From JASJAR01 sp038530285 (GTDB lineage Bacteria > Pseudomonadota > Alphaproteobacteria > Rhodobacterales > Rhodobacteraceae), in the NCBI GenBank assembly GCA_038530285.1, contig JBCBCY010000009.1, positions 1 through 64,000 on the forward strand: a DNA stretch of 64,000 bases, given 5' to 3'. The stretch's first letter is position 1, and every line of letters starts with the position of its first letter. The translations under genes and the position numbers were made by a program. Below the pieces are notes generated by a model. The model was not told the origin of the DNA. It ran no database searches and worked only from the letters and a program-made list of their open reading frames with translations. Shown here piece by piece: positions 57,393 to 64,000 of this stretch.

Positions 57393-58160
57393 ATGAGTAT
57401 GAGTTTCGCGGATGGTTTCCGCACCCTGCAGGCGGTTCGCGACCTGCGTGTCCTGGTGGCTCAGGCCCCAGTTGAAGCGCAGGCGCGGATTGCCTCAGGG
57501 ATCCCGCATGGTTGGATGGCGCCGGATGAGGCGCAGGCGGCGCTGAAGGCGCTGACCGCTGGCGATCGGCTGGCGGACCCCATTCGGTCGGAAACCATTT
57601 CTGCGCTCCAAAAGGCCGCCGCCCTTCCTCACGACGACTTTCCGACGTTCATTTTCGCCACGCTCTTGGTGCTGGAAGACGTCTTGAATGGCGCGACGCC
57701 GGTCAGCGAGATCGAACATCATTGGGCGACGTTTCGGGGCCATTATCGCGCGGCCCAGGCGGTGGAACGTGCCGCAATAGCACAGGCCATCCGGCGCGTT
57801 TCTTTGGTGCAGGATGCGCCGATCAGCATGCCGCAATCCCCCGCGGACCGCACGACCGCCTCGGCGGCGGCCCTGAAACCATTGCTGGACGCGAAACTGT
57901 CACGCCGGCTGACCCCCGCCGCAGAGACCGAGCCCGAAGCGGTCGCGGCGCTTTTGATCAAAGCGCTTTCGTCACCGCAGGCCGCACAGGACGCGGCCGA
58001 ACTTTGGCAACGCCACGGGGCAGACTTCCTGCTGTCGATGCCCAACATTATCCTTGCAGGCTTCCGCCATGTGTATGAAGCCTGGGATGGGTTTTCGCCC
58101 CAGGGCGGGCCGATGATCCCGCTTCTCGATCCACCGCCGGGGGTGGAATGGCCGCACTAG
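57393..58160 (+). CDS. Hypothetical protein, unrecognised, alpha-helical
   Basis: A protein of 255 residues if started at ATG 57393 (or 253 at ATG 57399), with no signal peptide or membrane segment. It is rich in Ala and helical, with VRDLRVLVAQAPVEAQARIA and a Pro-rich C-terminus ending PPPGVEWPH. Codon use matches neighbours, so it is a real gene, but I do not recognise a family. It lies between the AAA ATPase and another unknown gene at 58258, in the dapD-dapE neighbourhood. Confidence 0.6.
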   Translation: MSMSFADGFRTLQAVRDLRVLVAQAPVEAQARIASGIPHGWMAPDEAQAALKALTAGDRLADPIRSETISALQKAAALPHDDFPTFIFATLLVLEDVLNGATPVSEIEHHWATFRGHYRAAQAVERAAIAQAIRRVSLVQDAPISMPQSPADRTTASAAALKPLLDAKLSRRLTPAAETEPEAVAALLIKALSSPQAAQDAAELWQRHGADFLLSMPNIILAGFRHVYEAWDGFSPQGGPMIPLLDPPPGVEWPH

Positions 58161-58257
58161 GTATTTGATTGCGCAATCTGGCCAGAAAACCGGGGACCAC
58201 TTTTCGGATTGCGCACTAGGGCTTGCAGCGTGTCGGGTGCCATGCGATTTGCCCGCC

Positions 58258-58611
58258 ATGGCAAAGGAAAAGCGCCCCCAACAGGTCTATTCGCTGCTGG
58301 TCCAGGTGGGCCGCGCCAAGGACGACGGCTTGCCCAAAGGTGCCACCGGCGCAGGGCTGTTGTGCTACGCCACCGGCGTTGATGAGGCTGAAGCCGTCCG
58401 CGAAACCGTGGCACTTTTGAAGACCGCCGACATGGCGCCCTTGGATGTCACGGGCTACGGGACGCTGGACGAACGCCTGGCCGAAGGCCATGAGATCGCC
58501 GCGGAAGAGCGCGCCTTGATGGCGCGGGCCTTGGCCGACAATGCGGTCATCGTGGCCGAGGTCACGCCGTTTTACGACGATCCTGCCGCATCGGAATCAA
58601 GCAACGAGTAA
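58258..58611 (+). CDS. Hypothetical protein, conserved-looking small protein
   Basis: A 117-residue, soluble, acidic protein (MAKEKRPQQVYSLLVQVGRA). It has a compact alpha/beta pattern with VGRAKDDGLPKGATGAGLLC, and later VDEAEAVRETVALLKTADMA. No domain was recognised. ATG 58258 is chosen because the upstream extension has no coding character. Its end overlaps the convergent Hint-protein gene by 15 bp. Confidence 0.6.
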   Translation: MAKEKRPQQVYSLLVQVGRAKDDGLPKGATGAGLLCYATGVDEAEAVRETVALLKTADMAPLDVTGYGTLDERLAEGHEIAAEERALMARALADNAVIVAEVTPFYDDPAASESSNE

Positions 58612-60171
58612 TCGTGCCTCGCGCCGTTTCAAAAGGCGACGCGCGGCGGGTCCGTAGCCTTCGCCGGTGCGCGGATCAAGCTTAGGGAAAAGCGCCACGA
58701 TTTCGGCAATAGCGTCGCGCTCAAAACACGATGTGGTCTGGGGCCCCGGCAGGAAGCTTTCGCTTTCCAACCCTTCGGACCAAAGGATCTGGTGTTCATC
58801 AAACATAAGATGAACGTACTCAATCCAGCCCCCGTTCAACTGGCGCACCGCGGCCCCATCGATCAGATCGCGGGCGGCGACGAGCACCTCGGTGGCGCCG
58901 AACAGCAAAGCACCCCGGGCCTGACGCACCAGGACCCTGTGCAGCGGCGATACCGTGAGTGTGCCATGTGCGCCAAAGGTGTTAGCGGCAATCTGGATCG
59001 GGGCGAGCTTGTCGGTCGCAGGTGTCATGCGGCGCCCGATCCAGCGCACGGGTTGGGGGCCATTGTCGCGCGTCAGCACCAGATCGCCCGGGGTCAGGCT
59101 TTGGACGGGCCGGTCGCCGTCGGGCGTGCGAATACGGGTTCCGGCGGCAAAACAGGGCACCGTATCGATGGTGATAAAGCCCACATCGAACTCGCCCGAC
59201 GTGGAGGATATCCCATAGGTGAACGCAACATCTTCACTTTCGGTGTTCGACACCAGCGACAGTGTTCCGTCACTTAAAAGCGTAACGGTCTGACCTGTCG
59301 TCAAGATCACGCTGTCGCCGGCCATCACGTTGATGCCATTGATCTGGCTGATGAAGGCTGTGCCGGTTGTTGCGTTCAGGTCGTTGGCCAGGGCATCGAG
59401 GATGCCGCTTTCGCCGGGTCGGAGCAATAGATCGTCTTCGACCGCGATCAACGTGCCCTGTACGGAATTTGCCGCGATGAGCATGTTGGAATCGTAAAGG
59501 TTGTCGGCCACGTCAGCGATGCCGATCCGCACGGAATTCACCGCGCCTGGTGCGACCGGGATGGTCATCGACAAGGTCACCGTGAACCCGTCCATCTCGG
59601 TGTTGAACTCATCGCCGGTGTTGGAGTTGAACAGGTTGATCCCGCCCGATTGGTTGATGTTGCCGACACTGGCCTGACCGCTGCCCGCCGGCAATGGTAC
59701 CGGCGAGCCATTGATCCATACGCCAACTTGGTCATTGTAGATCGAGCCTGCGTATTCTGGGTATTCCTCTGACGCCAACACGAATTGCAACGTGATGAAA
59801 TTGACGCCCGGATCAGGGATGAAATCCACATCAAGGTAGGATGCGTCAAAGGTGTTCCCGCCGGCAGCGGCGTCAAACAGCGGGTCACCGTTTGGTCCGT
59901 TGTTCGATGTGGTGGTCTGGGTGGAGATGTTCGATTCCGACCCCACCCGGGTAAAGGCGCGGACGTCGCCGGTCGACAGGATCACCCCAGTGTCCGAAGG
60001 GGCCACGTTTTCGGTTATGGTCGACCCGCCCGAGTAAAGCGCTGAGGCACGGGTGTCACCGGTAAAGCTCGCGCCATTGGGCACAACTGTGACGCCGTCG
60101 CCGAAGATGGCTTCCGCCATCGCCTGCGCACTGGCGTTGATGTTGTAGTTAAGTTCAACTCCCGCGACCAT
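58597..60171 (-). CDS. Choice-of-anchor-L plus Hint-domain protein, secreted or surface
   Basis: About 524 residues. The N-terminal half resembles choice-of-anchor L beta-sandwich proteins (FVLASEEYPEYAGSIYNDQV, then DNLYDSNMLIAANSVQG). A short beta region follows, then a C-terminal Hint domain starting at TVPCFAAGTRIRTPDGDRPV with GDLVLTRDNGPQPVRWIGRR and SPLHRVLVRQARG. The Hint fold is shared with inteins and Hedgehog proteins; here it seems to be C-terminal, with no following extein. No signal peptide is evident, so type I secretion is possible. ATG 60171 is preferred to 60219. Confidence 0.8.
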   Translation of the reverse strand: MVAGVELNYNINASAQAMAEAIFGDGVTVVPNGASFTGDTRASALYSGGSTITENVAPSDTGVILSTGDVRAFTRVGSESNISTQTTTSNNGPNGDPLFDAAAGGNTFDASYLDVDFIPDPGVNFITLQFVLASEEYPEYAGSIYNDQVGVWINGSPVPLPAGSGQASVGNINQSGGINLFNSNTGDEFNTEMDGFTVTLSMTIPVAPGAVNSVRIGIADVADNLYDSNMLIAANSVQGTLIAVEDDLLLRPGESGILDALANDLNATTGTAFISQINGINVMAGDSVILTTGQTVTLLSDGTLSLVSNTESEDVAFTYGISSTSGEFDVGFITIDTVPCFAAGTRIRTPDGDRPVQSLTPGDLVLTRDNGPQPVRWIGRRMTPATDKLAPIQIAANTFGAHGTLTVSPLHRVLVRQARGALLFGATEVLVAARDLIDGAAVRQLNGGWIEYVHLMFDEHQILWSEGLESESFLPGPQTTSCFERDAIAEIVALFPKLDPRTGEGYGPAARRLLKRREARLLVA

Positions 60172-60422
60172 GCCTGCCTCAATTGTCCAAGGCAAAGCGC
60201 GGCAAGACCCAGCGACCAAGGTCGATTGGGGATGCTCGATATCGGACAGCGCGGGTTTTCCCGTCTACCGGCCGGACCCTGCCTCAGGGTGTGTTAACCT
60301 TTTTTGGGCCAAGCCCCGCAGATTTCAAAGCTTTTGCAGGCGCGTGCATCGCGGGGTTGTGGTGGTTGTGATCTTACTGCCACGGATTGCGACATCGCCT
60401 TGGTCTATGTATCCACACCGAT

Positions 60423-61568
60423 ATGAGCGCGCTTGACCCCATAGAATTGACCCAAGAGCTGGTGCGGTGCCAGTCAGTAACGCCTGTAGAAGGTGGCGCG
60501 CTGACGCATCTGGCTCGCATCCTGGGACGCGCAGGTTTCACCATTGAGATGATCGATCGCGGGGGCGTATCGAACTTGTACGCCCGCTGGGGTGACAAGG
60601 GCCATCCGCGCACATTTGGGTTCAATGGTCATACCGATGTGGTCCCGGTGGGCAACGCGGTCGGCTGGACCCATCCGCCGTTTGGAGCCACGATCCAAGA
60701 CGGCAAAATCTGGGGCCGCGGGGCCTGCGATATGAAGTCCGGCGTGGCCGCATTTGTGGCCGCCGCCGTTGGCTTTCTAAAAGACGGCCAACCCGACGGC
60801 GCCATCGTCATCGCCATCACGGGCGATGAAGAGGGGGACGCGGTCGATGGAACAGCCGCGATCCTGGATTGGATGGCGGTCAACGGCGAGGCGATCAGCC
60901 ATTGCCTTGTTGGCGAGCCCACCTGCCCGGTCCTGTTGGGTGATGCCATGAAGATCGGCCGGCGCGGGTCAATGACCGCATACCTGACAGCCAAGGGCAA
61001 ACAGGGTCACGCGGCCTACCCGCAGCGGGCGCGCAATGCGGCCGCCGCCCTGACCAAACTGGTCAACCGGCTGATGGACCACGAACTGGATCAGGGCACC
61101 GATCATTTCGAACCCTCGACCCTGGCTCTGACCACGATCGACACCGGCAACCCTGCAACCAATGTGATCCCGGCCCAAGCGCTTGCGACCGTGAACATCC
61201 GCTTCAATGATGCCCATTCGTCGGACGGTTTGGTTGCCTGGCTGCGCGCTGAGGCCGAAGCCGTCACCCAGACCACCAACGTGGGTTTCGAGATCCGCAC
61301 CAAAGTCTCGGGCGAAAGTTTCGTGACCGAACCGGGCGAGTTGTCAAACCTGGTGTCCAGCGCGGTGTTCGCAGAAACCAAGCGGCGGCCCAAACTGTCG
61401 ACCTCGGGCGGGACATCGGATGCGCGGTTCATCGCGTCCCATTGCCCGGTCGTGGAATTCGGGCTGGTGGGCCAGTCGATGCACCAGGTGGACGAACATG
61501 TGTCGATCGATGATATCACCGGCCTGACGGCGATCTACCGGCGCATCCTTGACGGGTATTTCGCGTGA
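60423..61568 (+). CDS. dapE: DapE, succinyl-diaminopimelate desuccinylase
   Basis: Zinc metallopeptidase-family enzyme that hydrolyses N-succinyl-LL-diaminopimelate in lysine/mDAP synthesis. The 381-residue protein has the metal motifs GFNGHTDVVPVG (His70), GRGACDMKSGVAAF (Asp103), ITGDEEGDAVDGT and a C-terminal GQSMHQVDEHV with the last metal His. ATG 60423 gives the usual start MSALDPIELTQELVRCQSVT. It overlaps the GNAT gene by 4 bp. Confidence 0.97.
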   Translation: MSALDPIELTQELVRCQSVTPVEGGALTHLARILGRAGFTIEMIDRGGVSNLYARWGDKGHPRTFGFNGHTDVVPVGNAVGWTHPPFGATIQDGKIWGRGACDMKSGVAAFVAAAVGFLKDGQPDGAIVIAITGDEEGDAVDGTAAILDWMAVNGEAISHCLVGEPTCPVLLGDAMKIGRRGSMTAYLTAKGKQGHAAYPQRARNAAAALTKLVNRLMDHELDQGTDHFEPSTLALTTIDTGNPATNVIPAQALATVNIRFNDAHSSDGLVAWLRAEAEAVTQTTNVGFEIRTKVSGESFVTEPGELSNLVSSAVFAETKRRPKLSTSGGTSDARFIASHCPVVEFGLVGQSMHQVDEHVSIDDITGLTAIYRRILDGYFA

Positions 61569-61984
61569 TCGAGGTCGGGGTGACGGACAATATCGATGCC
61601 TGCCTCGACATCCGGCGGACGGTGTTTATCGACGAGCAAAACGTCGATGAAGCCATCGAGATGGACGGGCTGGAACACGAAGGCATCCATGTTCTGCTGA
61701 CCCATGACGGCACAGCTGCGGGCTGTGCGCGGATCATGATCAACGGCCAGGTGGGCCGGATCGGACGGGTTGCCGTCCTGAAGGAGTTTCGGGGCCTGGG
61801 CCTTGGCAAGGCCATCATGCAAGAATGCGAACGCATCCTTAGGGCCCGGGTCGGGATCACGCAAGCGCGCCTCGGCGCCCAAAACCATGCGATCCCATTC
61901 TATGAAGCCTTAGGCTACCGGGTCGATGGCGACGAGTATTTTGACGCCAACATCCCCCATCGTCCGATGGTGATGTCCCTTTGA
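61565..61984 (+). CDS. GNAT-family N-acetyltransferase
   Basis: A 139-residue acetyltransferase with the acetyl-CoA-binding motif FRGLGLGKAIMQECERIL preceded by GRIGRVAVLKE, typical of small ElaA/YjcF-like GNATs. Substrate unknown. It starts at GTG 61565, which overlaps the dapE stop (GTGA), and ends overlapping the next gene (TTGA), so the three are coupled. Confidence 0.87.
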   Translation: MIEVGVTDNIDACLDIRRTVFIDEQNVDEAIEMDGLEHEGIHVLLTHDGTAAGCARIMINGQVGRIGRVAVLKEFRGLGLGKAIMQECERILRARVGITQARLGAQNHAIPFYEALGYRVDGDEYFDANIPHRPMVMSL

Positions 61985-62559
61985 GGGATCGCTGGCTGGT
62001 CGTGATGGTCAAAGAACCCCGTCCGGGCCGGGTGAAAACACGGCTGGGGCGCGAGATTGGCCATGTCGCGGCCGCCTGGTGGTTTCGCCACCAAGTGGCC
62101 GGTTTGATCAAGCGCCTGCGCGACCCGCGCTGGCAGTTGGTGCTGGCCGTAGCGCCCGACGCGGAAGGCTTGGCCAGCCGCATCTGGCCCAAGGATGTCC
62201 CACGTATCCCCCAAGGCCAGGGCGATCTGGGCGACCGGATGGGGCGGATCCTGCGTGGTCTGCCGCCGGGACCTGTCGTGATCATTGGTGCTGATATCCC
62301 CGTTGTGACCCCCGCCCACATCTGGCGGGCCTTTCGCGCGCTGGGCACGGCCCCGTCTGTTGTGGGCCCGGCCCCTGATGGAGGCTATTGGCTTGTGGGT
62401 CTCAAACGCTGTAGCGCGGTGCCGTCGCGCCTGTTTGAGGGCGTTCGCTGGTCCAGTGCGAATGCCCGTGCCGACACCGCCTCGACCCTTCCGAGCCCCA
62501 TCGCACAGGTGGACACCCTGCGCGATGTGGACACCAAAGCCGATCTAGAGCGTTCTTGA
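61981..62559 (+). CDS. DUF2064/TIGR04282-family glycosyltransferase-like protein
   Basis: A 192-residue nucleotide-diphospho-sugar transferase-like protein. The N-terminus VVMVKEPRPGRVKTRLGREI, the central GDLGDRMGRILRGLP and VIIGADIPVVTPAHIWRAF, and PAPDGGYWLVGLKR match the DUF2064 family. Its role is uncertain; relatives have been linked to arsenosugar synthesis by some annotations. TTG 61981 overlaps the GNAT stop. Confidence 0.82.
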   Translation: MRDRWLVVMVKEPRPGRVKTRLGREIGHVAAAWWFRHQVAGLIKRLRDPRWQLVLAVAPDAEGLASRIWPKDVPRIPQGQGDLGDRMGRILRGLPPGPVVIIGADIPVVTPAHIWRAFRALGTAPSVVGPAPDGGYWLVGLKRCSAVPSRLFEGVRWSSANARADTASTLPSPIAQVDTLRDVDTKADLERS

Positions 62560-62578
62560 TTTTACGTGTTAGACGTGA

Positions 62579-62600
62579 AGCCTTCCGAATTCAGAAGGCT
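62579..62600. terminator. Hairpin between DUF2064 and convergent MltB gene
   Basis: AGCCTTC, 8-nt loop, GAAGGCT: a 7-bp stem between two convergent stops, likely ending both transcripts. It is of moderate GC content and lacks a long U-tract. Confidence 0.5.
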
Positions 62601-62605
62601 CAAGA

Positions 62606-63865
62606 TCATCTCAGGCGACGCAGCACCTCAAACGAGGCATAGCCGTCCGGCACCATGCCCTGGGACCGCTGGAACCCCCGGATCGCCTGGATTGTATTGG
62701 GCCCGATAATCCCGTCGACGCCTTGCGTGTTATAGCCCCGCCGGGTCAAGAGCCGCTGCATTTCCTGCTTTTCGGAAAAGCGCAGATTCCGGTCGCCGCG
62801 CGGCCAACCAGCCTTCAGCGCAGGACCGCCGCCGATCCGGTCCGACAAGTGACCGACCCCGATCACATAAGCGTCCGCCGTGTTGTAGCGTTCGATCACA
62901 TGGAAATTGTTGAAGATCATGAACGCCGTGCCTTGCGCGCCGGCAGGCAGCAGGATTGAGGCGCGGCCATGGTCGGGCACCCGTCCACCGCGCACATCCC
63001 GCACACCCATTTGCGCCCAGGTGCTCGGCATGCGTTTGATGCGCTCACCGGTCATGGAATAGTCGAACCCACGTGGCAGGACGACCTCAACCCCCCAGGG
63101 CTGGCCCTTGGTCCAGCCGAAATTCTTCAGGTAAGCTGCGGTTGAGGCCAGCGCATCGGTGGGATCATCTGACCAGATATCGCGCCGCCCGTCGCCGCGG
63201 AAATCTACCGCGTAGGCCAAATAGGATGTGGGCATGAACTGGGTATGGCCCATCGCACCTGCCCAGGACCCGGTCATCCGGTCGGGCCGCACATCGCCCG
63301 ATTGAATGATCTTCAGTGCTGCAATCAATTGCTGTTCAAAGAACCGCCCGCGCCGCCCGTCAAAGGCCAAGGTCGCCAGGGACTCGATGATCGGGCTTGA
63401 GCCGCGAAATGACCCATAGGCGCTTTCCAGACCCCACACGGCGGTGACAACCTCTGCCTCAACCCCGTAGCGGGCCTCGATCTCGGCCAGTACCCGGGCG
63501 TTGTCGCGCAAAGCCGCACGGCCATTGCGAATGCGCGTCTCTGACACCGCGGAATCAAGGTACTCCCAAATCTGCTTGGTGAATTCCGACTGGTTGCGGT
63601 CGCGCGAAATCACATCTGCATCGTACTGCACGCCCCGGAACGCCTGGTCGAGCACGGCGGGCCGAATGCCTTGTGCCCGCGCGCGGCGCTTGAACCCGTC
63701 AATCCAGTTCTGAAACGCTCGGTTCGCCACCGGGGTCGCGGCCAGATTGGTCCCGTTCACCACATCGGGGCGCGGTTTTGGTATCGGAGATGTGGGCATG
63801 GATGCGATTGCCGGTGTCAATCCAAGCCCGAGATATGCCGCTAAAATGGCCATGCGCCGGATCAT
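62606..63865 (-). CDS. Lytic murein transglycosylase, MltB family, with peptidoglycan-binding domain
   Basis: A periplasmic enzyme that cleaves the MurNAc-GlcNAc bond. About 419 residues: signal peptide (ending PAIAS), an MltB-type SLT_2 domain with the catalytic Glu in TAVWGLESAYGSFRGSSPII, GSWAGAMGHTQFMPTSYLAY, and a C-terminal peptidoglycan_binding_1 domain (LLTRRGYNTQGVDGIIGPNT). ATG 63865 has AAAAGGTG upstream and a proper signal peptide; the frame is open to 63925. No lipobox is present, so it is a soluble form. Confidence 0.92.
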   Translation of the reverse strand: MIRRMAILAAYLGLGLTPAIASMPTSPIPKPRPDVVNGTNLAATPVANRAFQNWIDGFKRRARAQGIRPAVLDQAFRGVQYDADVISRDRNQSEFTKQIWEYLDSAVSETRIRNGRAALRDNARVLAEIEARYGVEAEVVTAVWGLESAYGSFRGSSPIIESLATLAFDGRRGRFFEQQLIAALKIIQSGDVRPDRMTGSWAGAMGHTQFMPTSYLAYAVDFRGDGRRDIWSDDPTDALASTAAYLKNFGWTKGQPWGVEVVLPRGFDYSMTGERIKRMPSTWAQMGVRDVRGGRVPDHGRASILLPAGAQGTAFMIFNNFHVIERYNTADAYVIGVGHLSDRIGGGPALKAGWPRGDRNLRFSEKQEMQRLLTRRGYNTQGVDGIIGPNTIQAIRGFQRSQGMVPDGYASFEVLRRLR

Positions 63866-63961
63866 ATCGGCACCTTTTGTTGCCTGCTCTTTTGACCAAT
63901 GTAGCTGCCCGGGCCCGATCGACAAAGGGTCAGTTGGTTAACAAGGCGGTCTCTCAGCCAA

Positions 63962-64000
63962 TTACCGCTGACGGCGTTTGCGCGTGACCTTGCGTTTTTT
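63962..64000 (-). CDS. Possible 3' end of a minus-strand gene at the right edge
   Basis: The last 39 bases, read on the minus strand, give KKRKVTRKRRQR and a TAA stop at 63962-63964, a plausible Lys/Arg-rich protein tail running in from beyond the window. The same bases are too few to show coding character, so this is tentative. The gap to the MltB start is 96 bp. Confidence 0.25.
   Translation of the reverse strand, partial: KKRKVTRKRRQR

Noticed and set aside
58597..60171. Intein with flanking exteins
   Set aside because: The Hint domain lies at the C-terminus and no host protein half follows, so intein splicing is not supported; only possible cleavage is proposed.
1..64000. tRNA or rRNA genes, CRISPR arrays, IS elements or prophage
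   Set aside because: I looked through the gaps and ends of genes and saw no cloverleaf, repeat-spacer array, transposase or phage structural gene.

Overview
The window is GC-rich, densely packed alphaproteobacterial chromosome. Gene content and protein sequences point to the Rhodobacterales (Roseobacter/Rhodobacter group): FlaF/FlbT flagellin regulation, a flagellar cluster without FliD or FliS, CtrA-like boxes in flagellar promoters, UbiB, DUF1217, Hint-domain and IalB-family proteins, and an ArsR/SRPBCC pair. No tRNA, rRNA, CRISPR array, transposase or prophage gene was seen. Genus and species cannot be fixed from the sequence alone.

Region 1 (1-1504) is the end of ubiB, cut by the left edge. 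Region 2 (1528-33843) is a contiguous flagellar island of about 32 kb: hook cap, hook-length control and rod-binding genes (flgD, fliK, flgJ-like, flgN-like); the filament module (fliC, flaF, flbT, a DUF1217 gene); the export ATPase fliI; a rod/export operon (flgB-flgC-fliE-fliQ-flgF-flgG-flgA-flgH-fliL-like); a ten-gene minus-strand operon running from fliL through stator genes (motA, a MotE-family gene), a large periplasmic AMIN-like/TPR protein and a lytic transglycosylase to flhA-fliR-flhB; the plus-strand fliF-fliH-fliN-fliP operon; and the minus-strand motB-flgE-flgK-flgL-flgI set. Nearly the whole basal body, export gate, hook, filament and stator is encoded here. FliG and FliM are not, although FliF keeps what looks like a FliG-binding tail.

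Region 3 (33950-44390) holds an ExoY-type sugar transferase with a 530-bp AT-richer upstream gap, the ribosome-rescue factor arfB preceded by a highly structured leader or small RNA with an 18-codon mini-ORF, a queuosine-precursor transporter, mepA, an Atg22/UMF1-type transporter, a thioesterase, a YggT protein and a large hybrid histidine kinase. Region 4 (44381-50441) is built around serine synthesis: serA, serC and serB, the three enzymes of the phosphorylated pathway, with a second ABC1-family kinase between serC and serB and a cluster of TGTACA boxes at the serA promoter.

Region 5 (50501-64000) carries an ArsR-SRPBCC-YCII operon with a palindromic operator, an IalB-type secreted protein, rlmN, a BrnA-like orphan, a LOG-family hydrolase, the lysine/diaminopimelate genes dapD and dapE, a BCS1-like AAA ATPase, two unrecognised conserved-looking proteins, a Hint-domain surface or secreted protein, a GNAT acetyltransferase, a DUF2064 protein and an MltB-type lytic transglycosylase. 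The observations most worth following are the structured leader upstream of arfB, the repeated CtrA-like boxes, the motA/MotE/AMIN-TPR module, the BCS1-like ATPase and the Hint/anchor-L protein.
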